64,000 bases of DNA, from contig NZNT01000020.1 in the NCBI GenBank assembly GCA_002695005.1, forward strand, positions 186,001 to 250,000, read 5' to 3'. Below, in pieces: positions 8,010-16,131 of this stretch (position 1 is its first letter; each line of letters starts with the position of its first letter). The position numbers were made by a program, and so were the translations under genes. The notes below the pieces were generated by a model that did no database searches, was not told the DNA's origin, and saw only the letters and a program-made list of their open reading frames with translations. Source of the DNA: Maritimibacter sp. (lineage in GTDB: Bacteria > Pseudomonadota > Alphaproteobacteria > Rhodobacterales > Rhodobacteraceae).

Positions 8010-8662
8010 TCGGGCCGCTCCGGTTTCAGCGCGCGCAATGCCTGCGCGGCGCGTCCGAGAAAGGCGTCTTTGTCCTCGCCATCCTTCAGATGGACTGCCT
8101 GACCGTAGGTGACGGTGCACAGAAGCGGGACGGGGATCACCTCGCCTTTCGGCAGGATGGCGTTCAGGTTCTCGATCCACGTCGGCACGAGTTCGACGTC
8201 CGGCCGCCTGTGGGCGACGTGGTAGATGCCCGTCTTGAACGGAAGGAGCGGGTCGGGCCCCATGTTGCGCCCGCCTTCGGGAAAGATGATGAGGCTCGCC
8301 CCCTCATTCAGCGCGGCGACCATCTTTTCCACCGGGTCCTCGTCCCGCGTCTCGGGGTTGCGGTCGATAAGAACGGCGCGGAAGACGTCGCGCCCGGCGA
8401 ACGCGCGCAGCCGCGACTTCAGCCAGTAGTCTGAGGCCGCGACGGGCCGGGTCCGCTCACGCAGGGCAGGGGGCAGCACGGCCCATGCCAGCACGAAGTC
8501 GCCGTTCGAGGTGTGATTGGCGAAATAGATCCGCTGGGTCGGGACGGGATCGGACCCAGCCCAGACCGCGCGCGGGGCGGTAACGAGGCGGGCGAACAGG
8601 ACGATGGCCTGCCCCGCGATAAGCGCTGCGAGCGCCTTGAGGCCCCGCAGCGCGAGCGTCAT
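8006..8662 (-). CDS. 1-acyl-sn-glycerol-3-phosphate acyltransferase-like protein (PlsC family)
   Basis: Acyltransferase of the PlsC/LPLAT fold, expected to acylate lysophosphatidic acid at the membrane. The catalytic HX4D is seen as NHTSNGD (49-55, His50/Asp55), and the substrate-binding block as FPEGGR (127-132). One N-terminal hydrophobic helix (about 8-27) would anchor it. The length of 218 residues fits the shorter members. It shares an ATGA overlap with the CdsA-like gene and a TGATG overlap with the carbonic anhydrase gene, so the three should be translated from one mRNA. The substrate could be another lysolipid. Confidence 0.88.
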   Translation of the reverse strand: MTLALRGLKALAALIAGQAIVLFARLVTAPRAVWAGSDPVPTQRIYFANHTSNGDFVLAWAVLPPALRERTRPVAASDYWLKSRLRAFAGRDVFRAVLIDRNPETRDEDPVEKMVAALNEGASLIIFPEGGRNMGPDPLLPFKTGIYHVAHRRPDVELVPTWIENLNAILPKGEVIPVPLLCTVTYGQAVHLKDGEDKDAFLGRAAQALRALKPERPE

Positions 8663-9312
8663 CAGACGGGCTGGAACGCGTCGGCGTCCGCGTCGAAATA
8701 CTTCAGCCCGCCTTCCCCGATGTCATGCCAGAGCCCGTGGAGCGAAAGCTCCTCGGACTTGACGGCCGCCTCGACGAAAGGAAACGTCATCAGGTTGTCG
8801 AGCGACACCTTCACGGCTTCCCGCTCAAGATGGTTGATGCATTCGTCACCCGAATAGCTGTCCTTGATCCGGTCGTAGCCCGGTTGGAGCAGGTCCATCC
8901 AGCGGCCCACGAAGCTCGACTTTTCGGTCAGCTCTGGCGCGTTCCCGGTGGCCATGTCGTAAAACCCCCGCACGCCACCGCAGGACGAATGGCCGATGAC
9001 GATCACATGGGCGACCTTGAGCGCCGTGACCGCGTATTCCACCGCCGCCGAGGTGCCGTGCTGGTTCCCGTCCGGCTGGTAGGGCGGCACAAGGTTCGCG
9101 ATGTTGCGGTGGATGAAGAACTCACCCTGGTCCGCACCGAAGATCGAGGTGACGTGCACACGGCTGTCACAACAGGAGATGATCATCGCGCGGGGGTGCT
9201 GACCTTCGCTCGCCAGTCGCCGGTACCACGATTTGTTCTCGGCAAAGCTTGTGGCTTTCCAGCCCTGGTAGCGCTGGACAAGATATTTCGGTAGCGGTCT
9301 TGCGTGTTCCAT
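8662..9312 (-). CDS. Beta-class carbonic anhydrase
   Basis: Zinc enzyme interconverting CO2 and bicarbonate. The beta-class ligands are visible: C-x-D-x-R at 47-51 (Cys47, Asp49, Arg51) and H-x2-C at 108-111 (His108, Cys111). The length of 216 residues is normal. The ATG at 9312 has a good AGAGG site. It is the first gene of the leftward operon with plsC- and cdsA-like genes. Bicarbonate feeds acetyl-CoA carboxylase, which could explain placement with lipid genes, but that link is inference. I see no signal peptide, so it is probably cytoplasmic. Confidence 0.93.
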   Translation of the reverse strand: MEHARPLPKYLVQRYQGWKATSFAENKSWYRRLASEGQHPRAMIISCCDSRVHVTSIFGADQGEFFIHRNIANLVPPYQPDGNQHGTSAAVEYAVTALKVAHVIVIGHSSCGGVRGFYDMATGNAPELTEKSSFVGRWMDLLQPGYDRIKDSYSGDECINHLEREAVKVSLDNLMTFPFVEAAVKSEELSLHGLWHDIGEGGLKYFDADADAFQPV

Positions 9313-9451
9313 GCCTCTTCCCTGCGATTGCGGTTATCCGTGTTTAGGCGGGTTTTTCGGGAAATTCGAGGGATTTCAAAGAGGCGCGGAAACCTTTTCT
9401 TGAGGGGCAAGGGGCATGATGGCCCCGCTTTGAGGGGAAAGGGTGTTCGCC

Positions 9452-9829
9452 ATGTCTGTGGCCACGTTGAAACATGCCGAGCCGGTTACGTTGGATCGTG
9501 ACCAGCTTGAGGTTCTGTATCGCCAGTTGGGGCCGGTGGGCGCCGACAAGGTCGTCAACCACGCGCTGGAGGAGCTTGCTGCGCTTCTGGCGGGCGTGGC
9601 TGTCGATTACCGCGCGGGCCGGATGGCCGAGCTTGCCGCCAACGGACGGGCACTCGCGGCGGTCGCGCAACAGGTCGGCATGACCAAGCTCGCCCGCGTG
9701 GCGCGCGACGTCGCCGATGTCGCCACGGGCCATGACGCGGCGGCGCTTTGCGCGGTGACGGCCCGGTTGGAGCGGATCGGGGACCGCTCGCTGGTGGCGG
9801 TCTGGGACATGGCGGACGGGATCGGGTGA
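9452..9829 (+). CDS. Hypothetical helical protein, possibly a degenerate Hpt-like domain
   Basis: A 125-residue, almost wholly helical, Ala/Leu/Val-rich protein with no signal peptide or membrane segment. The helix around residues 55-90 (AANGRALAAVAQQVGMTKLARVARDV) resembles the core helix of histidine phosphotransfer domains, which usually reads HxLKGxAxxLG, but the phospho-accepting histidine is replaced by Asn. That reading is tentative. The ATG at 9452 lies behind GAGGGGAAAGGG; a GTG at 9443 is an alternative start. It stands between divergent carbonic anhydrase and the downstream aminopeptidase, which starts 89 bases later. Confidence 0.6.
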   Translation: MSVATLKHAEPVTLDRDQLEVLYRQLGPVGADKVVNHALEELAALLAGVAVDYRAGRMAELAANGRALAAVAQQVGMTKLARVARDVADVATGHDAAALCAVTARLERIGDRSLVAVWDMADGIG

Positions 9830-9918
9830 CCCTGGGCCACGGGGGCCGGGTGAAACCAAGTTGCAGGCCCTCCCCGACTCGCTAGTCTTGCCGGATCATT
9901 GACCTGACCGGAGACACC

Positions 9919-11304
9919 ATGTCGCTGACCTTCGCCCCCTCTGCCAAAGATGCGCTTCCACTGACCCTCGTCGACAAGGAGGGGCTGGAGGATTTCACCG
10001 CATCCTTGTCCGCGCCCCACGCCGCCTGGCTCGCGGCCTCGGGGTTCAGGGCGGCGCTTGGCGCGGTGGTCGTGTTCCCCGGAAAAGAGGGCGCGCCGGA
10101 GGCCGCGGTGGTGGGCCTTGGCGACGCCCGCGCCCGCTCACGCAAGCGTTTCGGCGTCGCGAGCGCGCGGGCGAAACTGCCGGACGCGACCTTCCGGCTC
10201 GTGACCGACCTGACAGGCCCCGCGCTGGACGAAGTCGCGCTGGGCTGGCTGCTCGCCGGCTATCGCTTTGATCGCTATGCGAAAAAGAGCGCACCCAAGG
10301 CCATGCTCATCGCCCCGGACGGGGTGGACGCCGCCCGGATCGAGGCGATCGCGGCGGGTGAGGCGCTGACCCGTGACCTCATCAACACGCCGGCCAACGA
10401 CATGGGGCCGGATGAGCTCGAGGCCGCGGTTCGCACGTTGGGCGATACCTTCGGAGCCGAGGTCGCGGTCACGACCGGAGACGCGCTGATCGAAGCGAAC
10501 TTCCCGCTGATCCACGCTGTCGGGAGGGCGGCCACCCGTGCGCCCCGGCTGATCGACCTGCGCTGGGGGACCCGCGGCCCGACCCTCACGCTTGTTGGCA
10601 AAGGCGTCTGTTTCGACACCGGCGGGCTGGACCTCAAGCCCGCCGCGGCGATGGGTCTGATGAAAAAGGACATGGGCGGTGCGGCCACGACCGTCGGCCT
10701 CGCCCACATGATCATGGCCCTCGGGCTTCCGCTCCAGCTGCGCCTCCTGATCCCCGCGGTCGAGAACGCCGTCGCAGGCGACGCCTTCCGCCCCGGCGAC
10801 ATCCTGACGAGCCGCAAGGGCCTGACGGTCGAGATCAACAACACCGACGCGGAAGGGCGGCTTGTGCTGGCCGATGCGCTCGCGCTGGCGGATGAGGAGA
10901 TGCCGGACCTCGTGGTGTCGATGGCGACGCTCACCGGCGCGGCGCGCGTCGCCGTCGGCCCGGACCTCGCTCCGTTCTATGCGAGCGACGGCATGGATGC
11001 CGACGCGCTGCGCCACGCGGCGCCGAAGGTGGCCGATCCGGTTTGGGAACTGCCATTCTGGGCACCCTATGAAACGATGATCGAGCCGGGGATCGCCGAT
11101 CTCGACAACGCGCCCAAAGGTGGCTTCGCGGGGTCGATCACGGCGGCGCTCTTCCTCAAACGCTTCGTCACCGACACGGATCGTTACCTGCACTTCGATG
11201 TCTACGGCTGGCAACCGTCCGCCGCCCCGGCCCGCCCCGTGGGCGGCGTCGGGCAGGGTGCGCGCGCTTTGCTTGAAGCGTTGCCGGGGATGCTCAAGCT
11301 GTGA
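9919..11304 (+). CDS. Leucyl aminopeptidase family protein (M17, cytosol aminopeptidase)
   Basis: Cytoplasmic di-metal aminopeptidase releasing N-terminal residues from peptides. In the 461-residue protein, the C-terminal catalytic domain shows VGKGVCFDTGGLDLKP (metal/active-site Lys228 and Asp233) and the family signature NTDAEGRL (308-315). The N-terminal domain is diverged, as usual. The ATG at 9919 has CGGAGA upstream. It overlaps the NlpC/P60 gene by four bases, so the two hydrolases are translationally coupled. That would fit turnover of peptides from cell-wall recycling. I leave the symbol empty because the family has several paralogues (pepA, pepB). Confidence 0.92.
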   Translation: MSLTFAPSAKDALPLTLVDKEGLEDFTASLSAPHAAWLAASGFRAALGAVVVFPGKEGAPEAAVVGLGDARARSRKRFGVASARAKLPDATFRLVTDLTGPALDEVALGWLLAGYRFDRYAKKSAPKAMLIAPDGVDAARIEAIAAGEALTRDLINTPANDMGPDELEAAVRTLGDTFGAEVAVTTGDALIEANFPLIHAVGRAATRAPRLIDLRWGTRGPTLTLVGKGVCFDTGGLDLKPAAAMGLMKKDMGGAATTVGLAHMIMALGLPLQLRLLIPAVENAVAGDAFRPGDILTSRKGLTVEINNTDAEGRLVLADALALADEEMPDLVVSMATLTGAARVAVGPDLAPFYASDGMDADALRHAAPKVADPVWELPFWAPYETMIEPGIADLDNAPKGGFAGSITAALFLKRFVTDTDRYLHFDVYGWQPSAAPARPVGGVGQGARALLEALPGMLKL

Positions 11305-12155
11305 CCGACCGGCGGCTTTTGAAATCCAACGGGCGCGTGGCCCATGTCTCGCTCGAAGGCGTGGTCAAGGCGGATCGGTTCACCGAGGGTACCTGGCACC
11401 AGGTCAACGTCACAACCGCCGCCATCCTTGCCACGCCCCAGGGACCGCGTGAGCGTGAGATTCTGACCGGCGACAGTTTCTGCGTGCTCGACCGCGAGGA
11501 CCGCTTCGTCTTCGGCTTCTCCGGGCGTGACGGCTACTGCGGCTGGCTTTTCGCCGATCTTTTGCGTGACCTGCGCACGGCCACCCACCGCGTGAGCGCC
11601 GCGCGCAGTTTCCGCAAGGCGACGCCCGACATCAAGGCGTGGGAACCGGCGATGCCCCTGTCCTATGGCGCACGGGTCGAGGTGGTCGACGAAGGCCCCC
11701 GCTGGTCCACGATCCTCGTGCAGGATGAGCCGAATGCCGAGGGTTTCCGCGAATATGCCGTGCCGACCGCGCATCTCGCCCCGCTGGACGCTCAGGCCAC
11801 GGACCCGGTGGCGGAGGCCGCCAAGCTCCTCGGCACACCTTATGTCTGGGGCGGAAACTCGAGCTTCGGGATCGACTGTTCCGGCCTCGTTCAAATGGCC
11901 TATGAGATGTGTGGCGTCCCGATCCCGGCCGACAGCGACCAGCAGATGAGCGCGGGCGAGGCGGCGACGGACTACCGTCCCGGCGATCTCGTCTTCTGGA
12001 AGGGTCATGTCGCGATGGTGGCGGATGCCGACAGGTTCATCCACGCCAACGCGGGCGCGATGGCGGTGAGCTATGAGGGGATCGGGGCCACAATCCGGCG
12101 GATCGAAGAGCAGGGCGAGGGGCCTGTCTTGGCCCACCGCCGCGTAACCGCCTGA
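11301..12155 (+). CDS. NlpC/P60 family cysteine peptidase with SH3-like N-terminus
   Basis: A 284-residue protein starting at GTG 11301, overlapping the aminopeptidase stop by four bases. Residues 1-150 look like bacterial SH3-type barrels (for example GDSFCVLDREDRFVFGFSG). The C-terminal domain is NlpC/P60: catalytic Cys193 in GIDCSGLVQ and His236 in WKGHVAMV. Family members cut the D-gamma-glutamyl-diaminopimelate bond of murein peptides (dipeptidyl-peptidase VI type). There is no signal peptide, which suggests it acts on recycled peptides in the cytoplasm and supplies products to the coupled aminopeptidase; that pathway is inferred. Confidence 0.9.
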   Translation: MTDRRLLKSNGRVAHVSLEGVVKADRFTEGTWHQVNVTTAAILATPQGPREREILTGDSFCVLDREDRFVFGFSGRDGYCGWLFADLLRDLRTATHRVSAARSFRKATPDIKAWEPAMPLSYGARVEVVDEGPRWSTILVQDEPNAEGFREYAVPTAHLAPLDAQATDPVAEAAKLLGTPYVWGGNSSFGIDCSGLVQMAYEMCGVPIPADSDQQMSAGEAATDYRPGDLVFWKGHVAMVADADRFIHANAGAMAVSYEGIGATIRRIEEQGEGPVLAHRRVTA

Positions 12156-12158
12156 CCG

Positions 12159-12494
12159 TCACTCCACCGCGCGGATCAGCTTGCGTTCCAGCACCCGCAG
12201 CACGGTCTTGAGGTCCGCGCCACGTTTGAGGATCTGTCCGTCCATGCCGATCACGGAATACTGCCCCTGCTTTCCGCGTAGCTTCGGGCGTTTTTCGATC
12301 CGGTAAAGCGGGTTTTCGGCGGCGCGGCGGAAGACGGCGAAGACTGCAACGTCTTTCAGAAAACTCATTCCATAGTCGCGCCATTCTCCGGCTGCGACCA
12401 TGCGCCCATAAAGGCCAAGGATGATGGAAAGCTCACGGCGGTCAAAGGCGACCTTTTCGTCCGAGCCGCGGGGAAACGGTGTTGGCGCGTTCAT
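12159..12494 (-). CDS. DUF2794 family protein
   Basis: A 111-residue protein that matches the alphaproteobacterial DUF2794 family as I remember it. Typical features are FDRRELSIILGLYGRMVAAGEWRDY in two adjoining parts (residues 17-31 and 32-41), a basic core and the C-terminal segment VLRVLERKL. No function is established. It is convergent with the NlpC/P60 gene (three bases between stops). The ATG at 12494 has only a weak site. The protein is compact and basic with no membrane segment. Confidence 0.8.
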   Translation of the reverse strand: MNAPTPFPRGSDEKVAFDRRELSIILGLYGRMVAAGEWRDYGMSFLKDVAVFAVFRRAAENPLYRIEKRPKLRGKQGQYSVIGMDGQILKRGADLKTVLRVLERKLIRAVE

Positions 12495-12641
12495 GGGGAA
12501 AATCTGCGCTCAATCGGCCCGCAAATCAATCCCCGGATGTGCCCGCCTGATTCAGGACACAAAAAGACCCGGTGTTTTGCCCGGCCTGCCCGCAATCACG
12601 CCCTGATTTGAAGGCAAACCAGTCCTCGAAGCGCAAGCTTC

Positions 12642-12686
12642 CCCGGTGCCGTGTTCAACAGCCCCCACCCAGTTTGCGGCACCGGG
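12642..12686 (+). ncRNA. Candidate small RNA: perfect 10-bp stem upstream of a terminator hairpin
   Basis: CCCGGTGCCG (12642-12651) pairs perfectly with CGGCACCGGG (12677-12686) around a 25-base loop rich in C. Four bases later comes a terminator-type hairpin on the same strand. The arrangement of stem, loop and terminator in an intergenic region is typical of small RNA genes, but no promoter was identified and strand choice is uncertain. An alternative is a structured 3' end of the leftward transporter mRNA. Confidence 0.35.
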
Positions 12687-12690
12687 ATCC

Positions 12691-12718
12691 AAAACCCCAC
12701 CCTGAGCGGTGGGGTTTT
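12691..12718. terminator. Intrinsic terminator hairpin, potentially bidirectional
   Basis: AAAACCCCACC (12691-12701) and GGTGGGGTTTT (12708-12718) form a perfect 11-bp stem with a six-base loop (CTGAGC). Because the arms begin and end in A4 and T4, it can work on both strands. It lies about 120 bases beyond the stop of the leftward AEC transporter and may end that transcript, or a rightward small RNA. GCATTTTTGC follows on the plus strand. Confidence 0.75.
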
Positions 12719-12837
12719 GCATTTTTGCGCGGGTTCTTGCCGGTTATCAGTGAATGCTTTGCGCGAAGCCGCGTCCGATTTGCGCATTCCGACTCGCGAT
12801 CGGGACCCTCAGGCCACCGTCCTGCATTTCGTCCGGT

Positions 12838-13761
12838 TCAGCCGAGGAGCGCGATCACGCCCGCGACCGTCAGGATCGAGAAGGTCGTCGAGACGAGGAT
12901 CGCCGCCGAAACGCGCGCCGGCGCCACGCCGTAGTGCTGGGCGAGGATGAAGACGTTTCCGGCCACCGGCAGCGCGGCGGCCGAGATCATCACCTTGGCC
13001 GAAAAGGCATCGACCGAGAATACCAGCAGCGCCATGACCGCCACCGCCGCCGGGTGCAGCACCAGCTTGGCGAAGGAAAGCCAGACCGCGATCGACAGCC
13101 GCTCGGCCGATTTCGAGGCGAGCGAGGCACCGATGGCGAACAGCGCGCCCGGTGTCGCGGCGGCACCCAGCAGGACGAGCACCTCGTTGACCGGGCCGGG
13201 AAGCGGCAGACCGGTCGCCGACCATGCGAAGCCCGCGACGATGGACACGATCATCGGGTTCTTCACCAGCCCGAGGCCGACGGTGCCCAGCACCTTGGGG
13301 CTCACGCGACCGTCGCGGTGCCCGGTGATGAGGATCACGATCAGCGACGAGAAGACCACGAGGTCCACGGCAAGGCACAGCATCACCGGACCGATGGCTT
13401 CTTCCCCGAACAACAGCGCGAGCATGGGGACACCGAGAAAGCCGGTGTTGCCGATGACGGCGCATTGGGCCTCCACCGCGGCCTGCTCCAGCCCGATGTG
13501 CCGGACCAGTGCGACGATGGTGGCCACGATGTAAATGGCTGTCGTGCCGATCAGGTAGGCCCAGATGAACGGCCAGTCGATCACGTCGCCAAGGTTCAGG
13601 TTGGCCGAGAACCGGATCAGCATGGCCGAGAGCGCGAAATAGAATACGAACTTGGTCAGCGCGGCGGTCGCGGCTTCTGAGAAAAAGCCTGTCCGTCCCG
13701 CAAGATAGCCAACGGCGATCACGGCGAAAAAGGGCAGGACCTGGATCAGTACAGCGAGCAT
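12838..13761 (-). CDS. AEC (auxin efflux carrier) family transporter
   Basis: A 307-residue inner membrane protein with about ten hydrophobic helices in two five-helix halves, the normal size for the family. The conserved segment GNTGFLGVPML (about 105-115) and a second-half GNVFILAQ block are typical. Bacterial AEC members such as MdcF and MleP carry small carboxylates (malonate, malate); the substrate here is unknown. It lies 38 bases after imuB on the same strand, so read-through from imuB is possible, but I see no functional link. Confidence 0.9.
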   Translation of the reverse strand: MLAVLIQVLPFFAVIAVGYLAGRTGFFSEAATAALTKFVFYFALSAMLIRFSANLNLGDVIDWPFIWAYLIGTTAIYIVATIVALVRHIGLEQAAVEAQCAVIGNTGFLGVPMLALLFGEEAIGPVMLCLAVDLVVFSSLIVILITGHRDGRVSPKVLGTVGLGLVKNPMIVSIVAGFAWSATGLPLPGPVNEVLVLLGAAATPGALFAIGASLASKSAERLSIAVWLSFAKLVLHPAAVAVMALLVFSVDAFSAKVMISAAALPVAGNVFILAQHYGVAPARVSAAILVSTTFSILTVAGVIALLG

Positions 13762-13799
13762 GTTTTGCCCCTAGCACGACATTTCGGGGGCCACCATCC

Positions 13800-15464
13800 T
13801 CAAGCGAAAACACCTTGGCAGAACCATCCCGCGCTCTGCGCCGCGCCGTGGGCGAAATAGAGCCAGAGCCGCTCGCCCCGTTCGGTGGTGACCACCCAGT
13901 AGTCGCGGCTCCCGGTGCGCCAGCCGGGGTCGTCGAGCCACCATTCCGGTGCGATGCGCTCCGGCCCGCTGGCCCCGGCGACCGCGTGGTCGCGCCCGCG
14001 CCAGCGAAACCGCTCGGGGAGGAGGGGCGCGGCGGGGATCATCACCGGCTCGGGGGGCCAGAGCCGGAGCGGGCGTTCACGGGCGGGCGCCTGCCATGTC
14101 GTCGAGGCGGGGGCAAAGACGGCGGCAACCACCGTGGCGCCCTTTTCGGGGATGTGGCTTTCGGCCGGGTGCAGGCGGGTCATCGCCTCCAGCCCCAGCC
14201 GCGTGCCGATCCGGCCCAGAAGGTCGTCGAGCCCGGCCCCCGGTCCGGTCCCCGCCACCTTGGCGCCCGCGTCCAGATGGCCGCGATGCTGCACCGCGTG
14301 GACCGGTTCGTGCTGGATGGCGACCAGACGCACCGCGTCGATGCCGAAGCCCGCGTCCACGTCCGACAGCTTCATGGCCAGCAGGGGCCGGATGCGGTGC
14401 GGATCGGCGGTGGGGCGGGCAAGCCCGGCCTCCACGGCCTGCATCGTGCGGTCGGTGCGCGAAAATTCCGCCCGCACCCGGCGCGCGCCCCGGCCCGCGC
14501 GGGTCAGCCGGTCGCACAGCTCCGGCAGCAGCCGGTCGAAACTCGCCAGCAGGTCCGCCTCCAGCCCCACGGGGTCGGGCAGGCCCATGCGCACGGCGAA
14601 GCGCATCGGGGGACGGGCCGGCGAGACCGGCTCCGGCTCCACCCCGAGCGCCTGGTCCAGCCGTTGCACCATGTGCCGACCGAAGCGGCGGGCGAGCCCG
14701 GCGCGGGGCGTGCCGAACAGGTCCTCGATCCGGCGCAGGCCGAGCCGGGTGAGCGCCTCGACCGTGTCGGGTTCCAGCCGGAGCGCCGACACGGGCAGCG
14801 GGCCGATGGCCTGCCGGGTCTGTCCGGGGGCGGCGATGCGCGGCGCGCTCGCCTCGGTCCGGGCCTTCGGCGCGGCGCCCCCGCGCGTCCAGTGCCGCCG
14901 CTTGACGGCACGCGACCGGGTGGCGCGCGCCTCCTGGTCGATCTCGTCGCCGGAGCGGTGCCCGCCGCCCTCCATCCCCGAATACCGCGCCAGCGCCCAG
15001 GCCGCGCCCAGCGTATCGGCCAGCCCCAGCCGCACGGTCAGGCCCAGACCGGCGCAATCCTCGTCGATCTGCGCCGCCAGCCCCTCTTCCCCGCCGAAGA
15101 GATGCGCGCAGCCGGTGATGTCGAGGATAAGCCCGTCCGGCGCGGCCTCGGCCACCCAGGGGCTGAACCGTCCCGCCCAGCGGCGCAGGGTGGTGAGGAA
15201 CGCGGCCTCGGCAAGCTTGTTCGCAGGGCGCGAGGTCAGGCCCGGACACATCGCCCGCCCGTCGCGCAGGGGCTGGCCCAGCGTCAGCCCGGCGGCCTGC
15301 GCGGCCCCGTTCATCGAGGCGATCACCTGCGCGCCGCGCTGATCCTCGACCACCACGAAGGGTGCTTCGGGCAGACCTCTCTCAAGCCGGAGCAGCCGTT
15401 CGGCGGCAAGCCGGGGAAACCAGAGCGACAGGTGACGTTTGGCAGGCATGGCGGCGGGCAGCAT
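13800..15464 (-). CDS. imuB: ImuB-type Y-family DNA polymerase homologue
   Basis: A 554-residue member of the ImuB branch of Y-family polymerases, part of the SOS mutasome with ImuA and DnaE2. The conserved opening LSLWFPRLAAERLLR and the segments GLILDITGCAHLFGGE and GPERIAPEWW near the end are typical. The branch lacks the catalytic acidic pair and is thought to act as an adaptor binding the beta clamp. A basic, low-complexity linker (about 165-215) separates the palm-like part from the rest. The start is 15464 or, in frame, 15449; neither has a strong ribosome site. A LexA box lies eight bases upstream. No imuA precedes it and no dnaE2 follows, unlike the usual imuA-imuB-dnaE2 cassette. 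Confidence 0.88.
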   Translation of the reverse strand: MLPAAMPAKRHLSLWFPRLAAERLLRLERGLPEAPFVVVEDQRGAQVIASMNGAAQAAGLTLGQPLRDGRAMCPGLTSRPANKLAEAAFLTTLRRWAGRFSPWVAEAAPDGLILDITGCAHLFGGEEGLAAQIDEDCAGLGLTVRLGLADTLGAAWALARYSGMEGGGHRSGDEIDQEARATRSRAVKRRHWTRGGAAPKARTEASAPRIAAPGQTRQAIGPLPVSALRLEPDTVEALTRLGLRRIEDLFGTPRAGLARRFGRHMVQRLDQALGVEPEPVSPARPPMRFAVRMGLPDPVGLEADLLASFDRLLPELCDRLTRAGRGARRVRAEFSRTDRTMQAVEAGLARPTADPHRIRPLLAMKLSDVDAGFGIDAVRLVAIQHEPVHAVQHRGHLDAGAKVAGTGPGAGLDDLLGRIGTRLGLEAMTRLHPAESHIPEKGATVVAAVFAPASTTWQAPARERPLRLWPPEPVMIPAAPLLPERFRWRGRDHAVAGASGPERIAPEWWLDDPGWRTGSRDYWVVTTERGERLWLYFAHGAAQSAGWFCQGVFA

Positions 15465-15471
15465 CGCAAAT

Positions 15472-15486
15472 GTTCACATAATGTTC
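15472..15486 (-). promoter_or_regulatory. LexA/SOS box (GTTC-N7-GTTC)
   Basis: The plus strand reads GTTCACATAATGTTC, a perfect match to the direct-repeat SOS box GTTC-N7-GTTC known for alphaproteobacteria; the imuB strand reads GAAC-N7-GAAC. It sits 8 bases before the longest imuB start and 136 bases before the divergent cytochrome gene. The spacing to imuB and the SOS role of ImuB support DNA-damage control of that gene. Confidence 0.85.
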
Positions 15487-15621
15487 TCATACGCGACTCG
15501 CGCCGGGGGAGTCGAGTCCGCCGATGGGCCGCTTTCGCGGGGTTGTTACTGTGGTTTCACGGATGGCTGGCTAAGGTGGCCCGGGACGAAAGCCAAACCT
15601 ATTGATCACCAAGGAAAATAC

Positions 15622-16059
15622 ATGACCAAGATACGAGTAATCCTCGCCACCGCCGCCCTCGCCATGACCACCGGAACGCTCATCGCACATGCCGATGTCG
15701 AAGATCCGGACGTCAAGGCCCGGATGGACACGATGGGCGGGATCGGTGCCAACATGAAAACCCTGAGCCAGATGTCCAAAGGCCAGATCGCGTTCGACGC
15801 CGCGGCTGCACAGGCGGCCATCGACGAGATGGCCGAAGCGGCGGAAACGATCCCCGATGTTTTCGAAACCCCGGCAAAGGACCCGGAATCAGAGGCCTCC
15901 GACGAGATCTGGGAAAACTGGGAGGATTTCGTGTCCAAGGCCGAAGCGTTGCAAGAGGCGGCCTCCGGCGCGACCGTGACCGATGAGGCCTCGCTCGGCG
16001 CCGCGATGGGGTCCATCGGCGGCACCTGTGGCTCGTGCCACCGCGCCTACCAGCTTTGA
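15622..16059 (+). CDS. Cytochrome c' (class II c-type cytochrome)
   Basis: A 145-residue periplasmic heme protein. Residues 1-24 form a Sec signal peptide ending in AHA. The mature part is helical, as for the four-helix-bundle cytochromes c', and the covalent heme site CGSCH stands at the extreme C-terminus (136-140), which is diagnostic of class II. Family members bind NO and CO and are linked to nitrosative stress defence. The ATG at 15622 has CAAGGAAA upstream. A terminator follows 20 bases after the stop. Confidence 0.93.
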   Translation: MTKIRVILATAALAMTTGTLIAHADVEDPDVKARMDTMGGIGANMKTLSQMSKGQIAFDAAAAQAAIDEMAEAAETIPDVFETPAKDPESEASDEIWENWEDFVSKAEALQEAASGATVTDEASLGAAMGSIGGTCGSCHRAYQL

Positions 16060-16079
16060 ATCACATCTGAGGAACGCGC

Positions 16080-16110
16080 ACGGGGCGGCCCATCGGCCGC
16101 CCCGTTTCTT
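16080..16110 (+). terminator. Rho-independent terminator of the cytochrome c' gene
   Basis: ACGGGGCGGCC (16080-16090) and GGCCGCCCCGT (16095-16105) make a perfect 11-bp stem with a CATC tetraloop, followed by TTCTTGT. It begins 20 bases after the cytochrome stop and lies just before the end of the convergent lipoprotein pair. Confidence 0.85.
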
Positions 16111-16131
16111 GTCCCGTCGCGGAGTCCGGCG

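Larger units (their letters stand above)
12495..12837. other. 343-base gene-free stretch with two adjacent hairpins
   Basis: No ORF here has a ribosome site or family resemblance. The notable content is a large perfect stem (12642-12686) and a terminator-like hairpin (12691-12718), listed separately. The left part upstream of DUF2794 may hold its promoter. The stretch right of the terminator lies directly after the stop of the leftward AEC transporter gene. Confidence 0.5.

Noticed and set aside
12560-12720. Possible tRNA or CRISPR-like structure in the gene-free stretch
   Set aside because: No T-arm or anticodon-arm pattern and no repeated spacers; only two hairpins are present.
13815-15605. 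Long plus-strand open frame opposite imuB
   Set aside because: Arg/Pro/Ala-rich shadow of imuB, with no family resemblance.
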